Positions 39,199 through 47,311 of a stretch of 64,000 nucleotides of DNA are shown here, piece after piece; positions within the stretch are counted from its first letter, which is position 1, and every line of letters begins with the position of its first letter. This DNA comes from CAZWKX01 sp964614095 (GTDB lineage: Bacteria; Actinomycetota; Acidimicrobiia; Spongiisociales; UBA11373). The stretch is taken from positions 1 through 64,000 of the forward strand of contig CAZTJO010000002.1 in the NCBI GenBank assembly GCA_964614095.1, read 5' to 3'. A program made the position numbers and the translations under genes. The notes below the pieces were generated by a model, which did not search any database, was not told the DNA's origin, and saw only the letters and a list, made by a program, of their open reading frames with translations.

Positions 39199-41553
39199 GT
39201 GTCGGAACACACTGTTCGAGCCACCGTGGGCGACGTTGAGATCGTCTTCCAGGCCGGCAAACTTGCCCCCCAGGCCGACGGCGCCGTTGTTGTTGCCATG
39301 GGTGGAACGGAAGTCCTCGTTACGGCGACTGCCGCCAGGCAGCCGCGAGAAGGCGTCGACTTCTTCCCATTGACGGTCGACCTCGAGGAGCGGATGTATG
39401 CCGCCGGGAAGATCCCGGGATCATTCTTCCGACGTGAGGGCCGGCCCACTGAGAAGGCGATCCTGACGGCGCGCCTCATAGACCGGCCGCTGCGGCCGCT
39501 TTTCCGTGATGACTATCGATGCGAAACGCACATCGTCGCCACCGTGCTGTCTGTGGACGACGTGCACCCCTACGACGTGGTTGCGCTCAACGGTGCCTCG
39601 GCTGCGCTGAGCATCAGCCCGATCCCCTTTGAAGGGCCCGTTGGGGCCGTGAGCATGGCGTATGCCGACGGCAAATGGATCCCCTTGCCGACATTTCCCC
39701 AACTCGAGGAGGCCGTCTTCCTCATGGTTGTTGCCGGGAAGCGCAACGAGCAGGGCAACGTGGACATAGCCATGGTCGAAGGGGGCGCCACTCCCGAAGC
39801 GCTGCGCCTCATTGCGGGCGGCCAGGCTCCCATCGACGAAGCTGCCGTGGCCCGGGGCCTCGAAGATGCCAAAGGCTACATCACCAATCTCATTGATCTG
39901 CAGCTCGGCCTGCACGACGAAATGGGGGAGATCCCGAAGGTGGAATGGCCCGCGGTGATCGACTACAGCGAGGAGTTGCTGGCCAAGGTCGACGAGGCGG
40001 CAAGGCCGCGTCTCGCCGAGGTCATCATCATCGTCGGCAAGCGGGAGCGCCAGGATGCCGAGGCGGCGGCTCGCGAGGCAACTCTTGCCGAGCTGGGCAT
40101 CGACGAGGACCACGAAGACTTCGCCGCCGCCGGCCGCTGTTTCCGGGCGGTGTCCAAGAAGATGATGCGGGAGCGCATCATCGCCGAAGGGACGCGTCTC
40201 GATGGCCGCGCCGTGAACGAGGTCAGGCCCATAAGCATCGAGGTCGGTACGGTGGCCCGGGCCCACGGCTCAGGGCTCTTCCAGCGCGGTGAGACCCAGG
40301 TGCTCAACGTGGCCACTCTGGGCATGCTGCGTATGGAGCAGATGTTGGACACGATCTCCGCCGAGGAGACCAAGCGCTACATGCACCACTACAACTTCCC
40401 GCCGTTCTCGACGGGTGAGACCGGTTTCATGCGCGGGCCGCGCCGACGCGAGATCGGGCATGGCGCACTTGCCGAGAAGGCGCTGCTTCCCGTTGTGCCC
40501 ACGGCCGAGGTGTTCCCCTACGCATTTCGCCTGGTCTCCGAGGTGCTGTCGTCCAATGGCTCGTCGTCGATGGCTTCGGTGTGCGGATCGAGCCTTTCGC
40601 TCATGGACGCCGGGGTGCCGGTGGCGGCGCCGGTTGCCGGCGTGGCCATGGGTCTCATCGCCCACGATGAGGGTTTTGTGACGCTCACCGACATCCTCGG
40701 TGCCGAGGACGCTCTGGGCGACATGGACTTCAAGGTGGCCGGCACCGAAAACGTCGTCACCGCGTTGCAGCTCGACACCAAGATCGAAGGCCTTCCCGCC
40801 GACGTGCTCGTTGGTGCTCTCGAGGAGGCTCGGGTGGCGCGGCTGCACATCCTCGGCAAGATGAACGAGGTGATCGGCGAGCCCAGGGCGGAGCTCAACC
40901 CGTACGCTCCCCGCATCGAAGCCGTGCAGATTCCTCGGGACAAGATCGGTGAGGTCATCGGCCCCAAGGGCAAGATCATCCGCGAGATCGAAGAGGAGAC
41001 CGGGGCCACATTGGAGATCGAGGACGACGGAACGGTTCGTATCGGCGCTACCGACGGTCCGAGCCTCGCCGCGGCAAAGGAGCGGGTGATGAGCATCGCT
41101 TTCCCGCCCGAGGCCGAGATCGGCGCGACCTACGAGGGCGAGGTGGTGAACATCACCGCCTTTGGTGCCTTCGTAAACATCCTTCCAGGGCGCGACGGGC
41201 TACTGCACATATCGAAGATGGGCGGCGGCAAGCGGGTTGACCGGGTCGAAGACATCTACAGCCTTGGTGACAAGGTCGAGGTTGTGGTGCGGGAGATCGA
41301 CCGCAACGGGAAGGTGAGCCTCGAGCTTCCGGGTGCTGCCGACTCCGGCGACGGAGGCGGCGGTGAGCGCCGTTCCTCCGATGGTGGCGGCGGGCGCGGT
41401 GGTCGTGGCCGTGGAGGCCGCAGCGGTGGCGACCGTGGTGGTCGTGACCGTGGAAGCCGCGAAGGCGGCCGCGAGCGCAAGCCGCGTCCTCAGAGTGACA
41501 AGCCGGGCCGCAAGGTGGTGTCCTTCGAGGACGACTACGAGAAGGGCCTCTAG
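39199..41553 (+). CDS. pnp: Polyribonucleotide nucleotidyltransferase with RGG-rich tail
   Basis: 784 residues. Two RNase PH domains: the first with DFFPLTVDLEERMYAAGKIPGSFFRREGRP, the second with LFQRGETQVLNVATLG and SSNGSSSMASVCGSSLSLMDAGVPVAAPVAGVAMGL. A KH domain (GEVIGPKGKIIREIEEETGATLEI) and S1 domain (GEVVNITAFGAFVNILPGRDGLLHIS) follow. It degrades RNA phosphorolytically from the 3' end. After S1, about residues 715-770 form a Gly/Arg-rich stretch with several RGG/RGR units, an RNA-binding type appendage. GTG start, translationally gated by the hairpin just upstream. Confidence 0.97.
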   Translation: MSEHTVRATVGDVEIVFQAGKLAPQADGAVVVAMGGTEVLVTATAARQPREGVDFFPLTVDLEERMYAAGKIPGSFFRREGRPTEKAILTARLIDRPLRPLFRDDYRCETHIVATVLSVDDVHPYDVVALNGASAALSISPIPFEGPVGAVSMAYADGKWIPLPTFPQLEEAVFLMVVAGKRNEQGNVDIAMVEGGATPEALRLIAGGQAPIDEAAVARGLEDAKGYITNLIDLQLGLHDEMGEIPKVEWPAVIDYSEELLAKVDEAARPRLAEVIIIVGKRERQDAEAAAREATLAELGIDEDHEDFAAAGRCFRAVSKKMMRERIIAEGTRLDGRAVNEVRPISIEVGTVARAHGSGLFQRGETQVLNVATLGMLRMEQMLDTISAEETKRYMHHYNFPPFSTGETGFMRGPRRREIGHGALAEKALLPVVPTAEVFPYAFRLVSEVLSSNGSSSMASVCGSSLSLMDAGVPVAAPVAGVAMGLIAHDEGFVTLTDILGAEDALGDMDFKVAGTENVVTALQLDTKIEGLPADVLVGALEEARVARLHILGKMNEVIGEPRAELNPYAPRIEAVQIPRDKIGEVIGPKGKIIREIEEETGATLEIEDDGTVRIGATDGPSLAAAKERVMSIAFPPEAEIGATYEGEVVNITAFGAFVNILPGRDGLLHISKMGGGKRVDRVEDIYSLGDKVEVVVREIDRNGKVSLELPGAADSGDGGGGERRSSDGGGGRGGRGRGGRSGGDRGGRDRGSREGGRERKPRPQSDKPGRKVVSFEDDYEKGL

Positions 41554-41599
41554 CCGTTCAAGCCGGTAGGCGGCATTTTCGACTCCGGGTGGGCTACGC

Positions 41600-41629
41600 T
41601 TGTGTTATCGAACATACGTTCGATACAAT
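41600..41629 (+). promoter_or_regulatory. LexA-controlled SOS promoter of imuA-imuB
   Basis: A perfect palindromic LexA box, TCGAAC-atac-GTTCGA, occupies 41608-41623. It lies in the 18-nt spacer between TTGTGT (41600-41605, -35) and TACAAT (41624-41629, -10), where repressor binding would exclude RNA polymerase. Confidence 0.9.
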
Positions 41630-41656
41630 GCGAGGCCCATTATTGGAGCGTTGGGC

Positions 41657-42280
41657 ATGCTGGAGCGGGTGCGGGCGGTGGGTCGTGTAACTGCGCCGTT
41701 TGTGGCTCCGGGCCGGGTGCTCGGACTGGTCGGTTCTCCGGGACTCGGGCTCACCCGCCTCGGGCTGGCGCTGCTGGCCGATCCCGCCCATGGCGCCACG
41801 GTGGCGTTTGTCGACGTGCGGGGCTGGCTGTCACCCCTTTCCGCTTGGGAGGCGGGTATACCCCCGAAGCACCTCATTGTGGTGCGTTGTCCCGGACGGG
41901 ATATTTGGGGGCAGGTGACCGCCGCTCTCCTCGAAGGGCTCTCCGCGGTGTATGCAGAGGTACCGGCCGGCGTCGACGGCAGTGTGCTGCGGCGCCTGGG
42001 CGCTCTGGCGCGGGCCCGTCGCGCCGTACTCATCCTGCGCCCGTTAAACGGCCGCCTCCCTTCCGGCTTGGCTCATCTCAAGCTTGTTGCCGAAAGGGTG
42101 CACTGGGAAGGTGCCGACTCCGGCCACGGCCGCATCGTGCGGCGCCTGCTGACTCTGCGCGCCGCCGGCAAGGGGGTAGGAGGTATCGAGTGGCTCTACG
42201 AGGTGGAGGATGAGGGCACGGACGTTGTGCGTGTGGTTTCCGAACTGGCCGCTGCGGAGGCCGGACGCGCCGCCGGATAA
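41657..42280 (+). CDS. imuA: ImuA-like RecA-fold protein of the SOS mutasome
   Basis: 207 residues with weak RecA-like character: GRVLGLVGSPGLGLTRLGLALL stands where a Walker A would be but lacks the GKT/S lysine, VAFVDVRGWLSP is a Walker B-like strand, and PPKHLIVVRCP follows. With ImuB and the polymerase DnaE2 it forms the actinobacterial translesion mutasome. ATG 41657 is preceded by TGGAG; the frame opens upstream within the LexA box but cannot be translated from this promoter. imuB begins within its last 71 nt. dnaE2 is not in the window. Confidence 0.75.
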   Translation: MLERVRAVGRVTAPFVAPGRVLGLVGSPGLGLTRLGLALLADPAHGATVAFVDVRGWLSPLSAWEAGIPPKHLIVVRCPGRDIWGQVTAALLEGLSAVYAEVPAGVDGSVLRRLGALARARRAVLILRPLNGRLPSGLAHLKLVAERVHWEGADSGHGRIVRRLLTLRAAGKGVGGIEWLYEVEDEGTDVVRVVSELAAAEAGRAAG

Positions 42281-43655
42281 CCCCTGCCAGGTGGTCGGCG
42301 CCGACGGGGTGGTGACTGCGGCCAACGATCTCGCCTTTGCCGGCGGTGTTCGAGTTGGCATGCCGCGCCGCCGCGCCGAGACCCTGTGTCCGTCGGTCGT
42401 TACCCTGCCCGCCGATCCCGGTGCAGAGGCGGCCGCTTTCGAGATGGTGGCGCGAGCTGTGGAAACGGTGGCCCCCGGTGTCGAGATTGCCGAACCGGGG
42501 CTGCTGTTCCTCAACGTCTCTGGAGCTGTGCGCTATTACGGGGGCGAGGAGCCTCTTGTCGTCCGCGTCGGTCAGGCGGTTGGGGAGGTGGCTTCCGGGG
42601 CCCGGCTCGGCCTTGCCGATGGTCCTTTTGCCGCCCGCATGGCCGCGGCCGAAGGCGCGGCCATAGTCACCGACACCGATGGTTTTGTCGCCGGTCTCGA
42701 CATCAGCACACTCGGAGTGCCCGAGATCGTCGGCACCTTCCGCTGGCTGGGGGTTACCACGCTTGGAGACCTGGCGGCGCTGCCGCGTGAAGCCGTGGCG
42801 TCGCGTTTTGGCCAGCCCGGTTTGGAGGTATACCGGCTGGCCCGTGGCGAGGACCGGGAGGTGTCCCCCCAACCGGTGCCACAGGATATGGAGGCCGAGG
42901 AGCGTTTTGATCCGCCGCTGCAAAACTTGGAGCAGGCGGCGTTTGCCGCCAGGTCGCTGGCGCACCGGCTCCTTGAAGTCGCCGCTCCGGGAATTCCGCA
43001 CCTGGTAGTGGTGGAGGCCACGTCGGCGGCAGGCGAGGTTCGATCCCGCACCTGGCGCAGCGCCGATCCTTTCACCGAGGGCGAGATGGCGGAGCGGATT
43101 CGCTGGCAGCTGCGGGCCTGGGTGGAGGGGGGCGGCATTCCCGGGGGCATGGCACGGCTGCGCCTCGTTCCCGGCGATCGCTCCGATTCAGGGCGCCAGA
43201 TGTGTTTTGGTGAGGATGTCGCCGCGGCGGCGGAGTCTCGGCGCGCCCTGGCTCGCGCCCAGGCGCTCGTTGGTCCCGATGCCGTGCTGCAAGCAGTGCC
43301 GCAGGGAGGCAGGGAGCCGGGTGAGCGGGTCCGCTGGTATCGGTGGGGCGAGCCGGCGCCGCTGCCGATACACGACCCGAAGGCGCTGTGGCCCGGCCGC
43401 CTGCCCGATCCGGCGCCGGCGCTCTTGCCTCCGCCGCGCCGGGTGGAGGTGGAGTGGGATGGAGAATGCCCCGTTCGCATGCGGCTGGGGAGCCGCTGGG
43501 AGAAGGTGCACAATTGGGCCGGGCCGTGGCGGCGCACCGGTCGCTGGTGGGATGGGGAGCAGCACGCCGACCGCTATCAGATCGTCACCGGGGCCGGCGC
43601 ATTCCTCTGCGAGCTGCACGATGGGGACTGTTACCTGGTCGGCATCTACGACTGA
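42210..43655 (+). CDS. imuB: ImuB, Y-family polymerase-like mutasome protein
   Basis: 481 residues. It starts RTLCVWFPNWPLRRP, typical of ImuB, followed by palm/finger parts (VVGADGVVTAANDLAFAGGVRVGMPRRRAETLCP), a helix-hairpin-helix region (GVTTLGDLAALPREAVASRFG) and a little-finger-like domain; the C-terminus WAGPWRRTGRWWDGE...RYQIVTGAGAFLCEL is shared by ImuB proteins. The catalytic acidic residues of true Y-polymerases are not evident, as expected for ImuB, which tethers DnaE2 to the beta clamp. Overlaps imuA by 71 nt. Confidence 0.92.
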   Translation: MRARTLCVWFPNWPLRRPDAPPDNPCQVVGADGVVTAANDLAFAGGVRVGMPRRRAETLCPSVVTLPADPGAEAAAFEMVARAVETVAPGVEIAEPGLLFLNVSGAVRYYGGEEPLVVRVGQAVGEVASGARLGLADGPFAARMAAAEGAAIVTDTDGFVAGLDISTLGVPEIVGTFRWLGVTTLGDLAALPREAVASRFGQPGLEVYRLARGEDREVSPQPVPQDMEAEERFDPPLQNLEQAAFAARSLAHRLLEVAAPGIPHLVVVEATSAAGEVRSRTWRSADPFTEGEMAERIRWQLRAWVEGGGIPGGMARLRLVPGDRSDSGRQMCFGEDVAAAAESRRALARAQALVGPDAVLQAVPQGGREPGERVRWYRWGEPAPLPIHDPKALWPGRLPDPAPALLPPPRRVEVEWDGECPVRMRLGSRWEKVHNWAGPWRRTGRWWDGEQHADRYQIVTGAGAFLCELHDGDCYLVGIYD

Positions 43656-43672
43656 CCGGCGATTCTGCCCGC

Positions 43673-43678
43673 TACTCT
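43673..43678 (+). promoter_or_regulatory. -10 hexamer of a probable leaderless promoter (methyltransferase)
   Basis: TACTCT lies 8 nt before the GTG at 43687. Confidence 0.35.
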
Positions 43679-43686
43679 CCGCCCTT

Positions 43687-44283
43687 GTGGATCGGAAGAG
43701 ATGGGATCAGCGCCATTGCCAGAGCGATTATGTGACCGCGGCCGAGCCGAATAGGTTCCTGGCCGAGACGGTGGCCGCATTCGAGCCCGGTCGGGCCCTC
43801 GACCTGGCCGCAGGCCAGGGCCGCAACGCCGTTTGGCTGGCGGAGCAGGGGTGGGCGGTGACGGCGGTCGAGTGGTCGGGCGTGGCCGTCGAGCGCGGGC
43901 GCGAGCTGGCGGAGCGTCGGGGAGTATCCGTCGATTGGATCCTCGCCGATCTGCGGGAGTGGAAGCCGCCCCTGCAGGCTTTTGAGCTTGTGGTGATCTC
44001 CTATCTGCATCCACCCAGGGCGGAGCAGCGAGTCCTCTGGCTGATGGCGGCGGGAGCGGTGACGGCCGGGGGGCACTTCGTTGTGATTGGGCACGACCTG
44101 CGCAATCTCAGCGACGGTGCCGGCGGGCCCGGTGATCCTGAGCATCTCTATACGGCGGGGGACGTCGTCGAGGCTCTCGGCGGGGAGTTCGAGATCATCC
44201 GTGCCGAGGAGGTCCTGCGTGCCGTCGAAGGCGCGCCGTCTGCCATCGACAACATTGTGGTGGCGAGGCGGTCTTCGGCCTAG
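43687..44283 (+). CDS. Class I SAM-dependent methyltransferase
   Basis: 198 residues. Motif I is ALDLAAGQGRNAVWLAEQGW (about residue 37), motif II acidic residue in VTAVEWSG, then WILADLREW and FELVVISYLHPPR. This resembles TehB/thiopurine-type small-molecule methyltransferases; the acceptor is unknown. The GTG start is supported by the -10 hexamer upstream. Its TAG shares CTAG with the opposing plsC stop. Confidence 0.8.
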   Translation: MDRKRWDQRHCQSDYVTAAEPNRFLAETVAAFEPGRALDLAAGQGRNAVWLAEQGWAVTAVEWSGVAVERGRELAERRGVSVDWILADLREWKPPLQAFELVVISYLHPPRAEQRVLWLMAAGAVTAGGHFVVIGHDLRNLSDGAGGPGDPEHLYTAGDVVEALGGEFEIIRAEEVLRAVEGAPSAIDNIVVARRSSA

Positions 44284-45044
44284 CGGCGCCGAGCCGAATC
44301 CTGGTGGCGAATACGTTCGTGGGTGGCGCCGACTATCTCATGAACCCGGGAGCGCAGGGCGTCGATGTCGTCGGAGCCGAGGCCGGCGGTGGGAATGGGC
44401 TCGTGGAACACCATCTTGGCCCGGCCTCTCCGGATGATCTTCGATTCAGGCGGCCAGATCTCGTAGAGGCCGGCGATGGCGACGGGAAGCACCGGCATGC
44501 CGTTGTCGATGGCGATGCGGAAGGCTCCTTTCTTGAATTCGTGCAGCTCGCCATCGCGAGAGCGGGTGCCCTCCGGGTAGACGATGAGCGACCGCCCCAT
44601 CTCCACTACCCGGGCCACCTGTTCGTTGATCTTGCGGTGGGCGGCGGCACGGGCTTGGCGATCCGTCTCCACCATGCCGATGGAGCGCATGGCGCGGCCG
44701 AATATGGGGATCTTGTACAGCTCCTTCTTGGCAAGGAAGCGGATCCCGACGGGCACAAAGGCGAGGTGGAACGGGGCATCCAGGTTCGAGATATGGTTCG
44801 AGACGAAAACGTAGGATTGGGCGGCGTCCACGTGCTCGATGCCTTCAAAGGTGGCCCGGACCCCGCAGGCGGCGCAGAAGACTCTTCCCCAGCTGCGCGC
44901 CACGGTATCTACATGTGGTGAGGTGGGCCGGAACCTGGTGAACACGATGAGATAGCTGGAGACGGCAATGGTGTACAGCACCGCGATGGTGAGTCCCACT
45001 GCGGTGCGGATGGCCGAGCCGACGGTGCCCAGGGTCTTGAGCAT
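44280..45044 (-). CDS. plsC: 1-acyl-sn-glycerol-3-phosphate acyltransferase
   Basis: 254 residues with an N-terminal membrane segment and the four acyltransferase blocks: NHISNLDAP (HX4D catalytic pair), GMVETDR, VYPEGTRSRDGELHEFKKG and a final PVAIAG. It acylates lysophosphatidate to phosphatidate, the substrate of CdsA, at the inner face of the membrane. A leaderless-type -10 (TAGCCT) lies 6 nt upstream of the ATG. Confidence 0.92.
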   Translation of the reverse strand: MLKTLGTVGSAIRTAVGLTIAVLYTIAVSSYLIVFTRFRPTSPHVDTVARSWGRVFCAACGVRATFEGIEHVDAAQSYVFVSNHISNLDAPFHLAFVPVGIRFLAKKELYKIPIFGRAMRSIGMVETDRQARAAAHRKINEQVARVVEMGRSLIVYPEGTRSRDGELHEFKKGAFRIAIDNGMPVLPVAIAGLYEIWPPESKIIRRGRAKMVFHEPIPTAGLGSDDIDALRSRVHEIVGATHERIRHQDSARRR

Positions 45045-45050
45045 GCAGTT

Positions 45051-45056
45051 AGGCTA
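45051..45056 (-). promoter_or_regulatory. -10 hexamer of a probable leaderless promoter (plsC)
   Basis: On the minus strand TAGCCT lies 6 nt before the ATG at 45044. Confidence 0.5.
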
Positions 45057-45159
45057 CCCCGGCCGTACGAGGGAAGGCCGCACCGGGCATGGGCTGCGAA
45101 TGGAGTAGGACGAGGGCGGTGCTCGTTGTTCGCGCCGAGCCGTCGGCGCCCTCCGGATC

Positions 45160-46365
45160 ATGAGGCGAATCGATCTGCAGCGTGCCCGGCGGCTGGCACT
45201 CGGCGCACAGGGGCTTGCCGAGCCCCGCCCCTCGGGCCGGGTCGATGTACGCCATCTGCGCCGGCTGATGCGCCGCATCGGGGCGCTCCAGATTGATTCG
45301 GTGAATGCCATCGAGCGGGCGCACCACCTCACCTTGTTCTCCCGGCTGGGAAGCCACGACCGCAGCCTGCTGTGGCGCGCGTTTGAGAACCACCGGCTTC
45401 TGTTCGAGTACTGGGGTCACGAGGCGTCGTTTCTTCCCATCGAGGACTACCCGCTGTTCCGGCACCGCATGGACGAGATGCACCCGTGGGTCAGGGTGGA
45501 TCGGCTGAACCGGGAGCACCCGGGCTATGTGGAGCGGGTTCTCGATGAGGTGCACGAGGTGGGTCCGGTGGGCGCCGCCGACCTCTCCGACCCCGGCGAG
45601 TGCAAAGGCCCGTGGTGGGGCTGGAACCGCGGCAAGGTGGCCCTGGAGTGGCTGTTCGCCACCGGCAGGCTCGCCATCGCCGGGCGGCACAATTTCGCCC
45701 GTCGCTACGACGTGCCGGAACGGGTGATCCCGCCTGAGTATCTCCAGGCACCGCCGGTGCCACGCCCCGAGGCACATCGGCGCCTGCTGTTGATGGCGGC
45801 GCGCGCCTGTGGGGTGGCTACGGCCAAGGACCTGGCCGACTACTACCGGATTCCCCTAGTGGCGGCGCGCCTCGCTCTCGCCGCCCTGGCCGAGGAGGGG
45901 ACGCTGGAGCTTGTGGAAGTCGAGGGCTGGCGGCAGCCCGCCTACGTGCATCCGGAGGTGCCGGTGCCGCGCCGGCCGAGTCGGGCTGCCCTGCTGTGCC
46001 CCTTCGACCCGGTCGTGTGGAACCGGGAGCGGGTGGAGCGGGTCTTCGGCTTCAGCTACCGGATCGAGATCTACGTGCCTCGGCCCCAGCGCCGCTGGGG
46101 CTACTACGTCCTCCCGTTTCTGCTTGGGGATCGGCTGGTGGCCCGGGTTGATGTCAAGGCCGATCGCAGCCGCGGCTTGCTGCTGGTGCCCGGGGCCTTC
46201 ATCGAGTCGGGGGAAGAGCCGGGCCGAGTGGTGCCGCCCCTGGTCGCAGAGCTGGAGCACCTGGCGTCCTGGCTCGGCCTCGAGGCGGTGACGGTTGGCG
46301 AATTCGGAGATCTGGCCCCGCCGCTGCACCGGGCATTCCCAGATCGGCATGTATCACAGGACTAG
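45160..46365 (+). CDS. YcaQ/AlkX-type winged-helix DNA glycosylase
   Basis: 401 residues of the HTH_42 family. The catalytic-loop motif ALQIDSVNAIERAHHLTLFSRLG (about residues 42-64) has the Q-x-D pattern of the YcaQ/AlkX branch, which removes N7-alkylguanine and unhooks DNA interstrand crosslinks; the AlkZ branch has Q-x-Q. Other family segments are YWGHEASFLP, GPWWGWNRGKVALEWLFATGRL and CPFDPVVWNRERVERVFGF. The function by homology is repair of nitrogen-mustard-like or natural-product lesions. Confidence 0.88.
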   Translation: MRRIDLQRARRLALGAQGLAEPRPSGRVDVRHLRRLMRRIGALQIDSVNAIERAHHLTLFSRLGSHDRSLLWRAFENHRLLFEYWGHEASFLPIEDYPLFRHRMDEMHPWVRVDRLNREHPGYVERVLDEVHEVGPVGAADLSDPGECKGPWWGWNRGKVALEWLFATGRLAIAGRHNFARRYDVPERVIPPEYLQAPPVPRPEAHRRLLLMAARACGVATAKDLADYYRIPLVAARLALAALAEEGTLELVEVEGWRQPAYVHPEVPVPRRPSRAALLCPFDPVVWNRERVERVFGFSYRIEIYVPRPQRRWGYYVLPFLLGDRLVARVDVKADRSRGLLLVPGAFIESGEEPGRVVPPLVAELEHLASWLGLEAVTVGEFGDLAPPLHRAFPDRHVSQD

Positions 46366-46405
46366 CCTCGGCCGAGGAGAGCGCGGCGAGTCAAGGAGGT
46401 CGGGG

Positions 46406-47308
46406 ATGATCGAGTTCCAGGACCGTGTCGCCATCGTCACCGGTGCCGGGCGGGGGCTCGGTGCCAGCCATGCCAGATTGCTGGCTTCCAGAGGAGCCGC
46501 CGTCGTCGTCAACGACTCCGGGGTCGCCGCCGATGGGAGTGGCGCCGAGACCCGACCCGCCGACGAAGTGGTTGCCGAGATAACCGAGGCGGGCGGCACC
46601 GCCGTTGCCGACTACTCCTCGGTAGCCGAGCCGGCCGGCGGCGAGGCCGTCGTGGCCACGGCCGTCGACGAATACGGGCGGATGGACATCCTCGTGAACA
46701 ACGCCGGCATACTGCGCGACAAGGCCTTTCACAACCTGGAGTGGCCCGATGTCGATGCGGTGCTTGATGTACACCTGAGGGGCTCCTTTTTTGTCACCCG
46801 GCCTGCTCTCAGGGTCATGCGTGAGCAGTCGTACGGACGTATCGTCATGACTGCGTCTAATGCGGGCATCCTGGGCAATTTCGGTCAGTCGAACTACGGC
46901 GCGGCCAAGATGGGCGTCGTCGGCCTCGCCAACGTTCTCAAGCTCGAGGGGGCCAAGTACAACATCAGGGTCAACGTGCTGGCTCCTGTGGCCCGCACCC
47001 GGATGACCGAGCAGCTTCTGGGACCGGTGGCGGAGAAGCTTGATCCCGAGATGGTCTCGCCCGTGGTGGCGTTCTTCTGCTCCGAGGAGTGCGCGTTCAC
47101 CGGAGAGATCTGGTCGGTGGCCGGCGGCAATGTGAGCCGCTTCTTCATCGCCCGCACCACCGGCTACTTCAAACCTCCAGCGGAGGGGCCTCTCAGCGTT
47201 GAAGACGTCGCCGCCAACGTGGACCGAATTCGTGACGAGGCCGACTATTCGGTGCTCGGGTCTGCCACCGAGGAGCTGCAGGCTCTGGCGCCCCGGCTCT
47301 TCTCGTAG
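46406..47308 (+). CDS. Short-chain dehydrogenase/reductase, (3R)-hydroxyacyl-CoA dehydrogenase-like
   Basis: 300 residues. The nucleotide-binding TGAGRGLGASHARLLASRGA, NNAGILRDKAF, a catalytic Ser (MTASNAGILG), and YGAAK (Tyr-x3-Lys) are all present. The unusually close match to the dehydrogenase unit of multifunctional enzyme type 2 (VNDSGVAADGSG..., RDKAFHNL) suggests a beta-oxidation or steroid/fatty-acid role; the exact substrate is open. AAGGAGG is well placed before the ATG at 46406. It ends 3 nt before the next gene. Confidence 0.85.
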   Translation: MIEFQDRVAIVTGAGRGLGASHARLLASRGAAVVVNDSGVAADGSGAETRPADEVVAEITEAGGTAVADYSSVAEPAGGEAVVATAVDEYGRMDILVNNAGILRDKAFHNLEWPDVDAVLDVHLRGSFFVTRPALRVMREQSYGRIVMTASNAGILGNFGQSNYGAAKMGVVGLANVLKLEGAKYNIRVNVLAPVARTRMTEQLLGPVAEKLDPEMVSPVVAFFCSEECAFTGEIWSVAGGNVSRFFIARTTGYFKPPAEGPLSVEDVAANVDRIRDEADYSVLGSATEELQALAPRLFS

Positions 47309-47311
47309 CCG

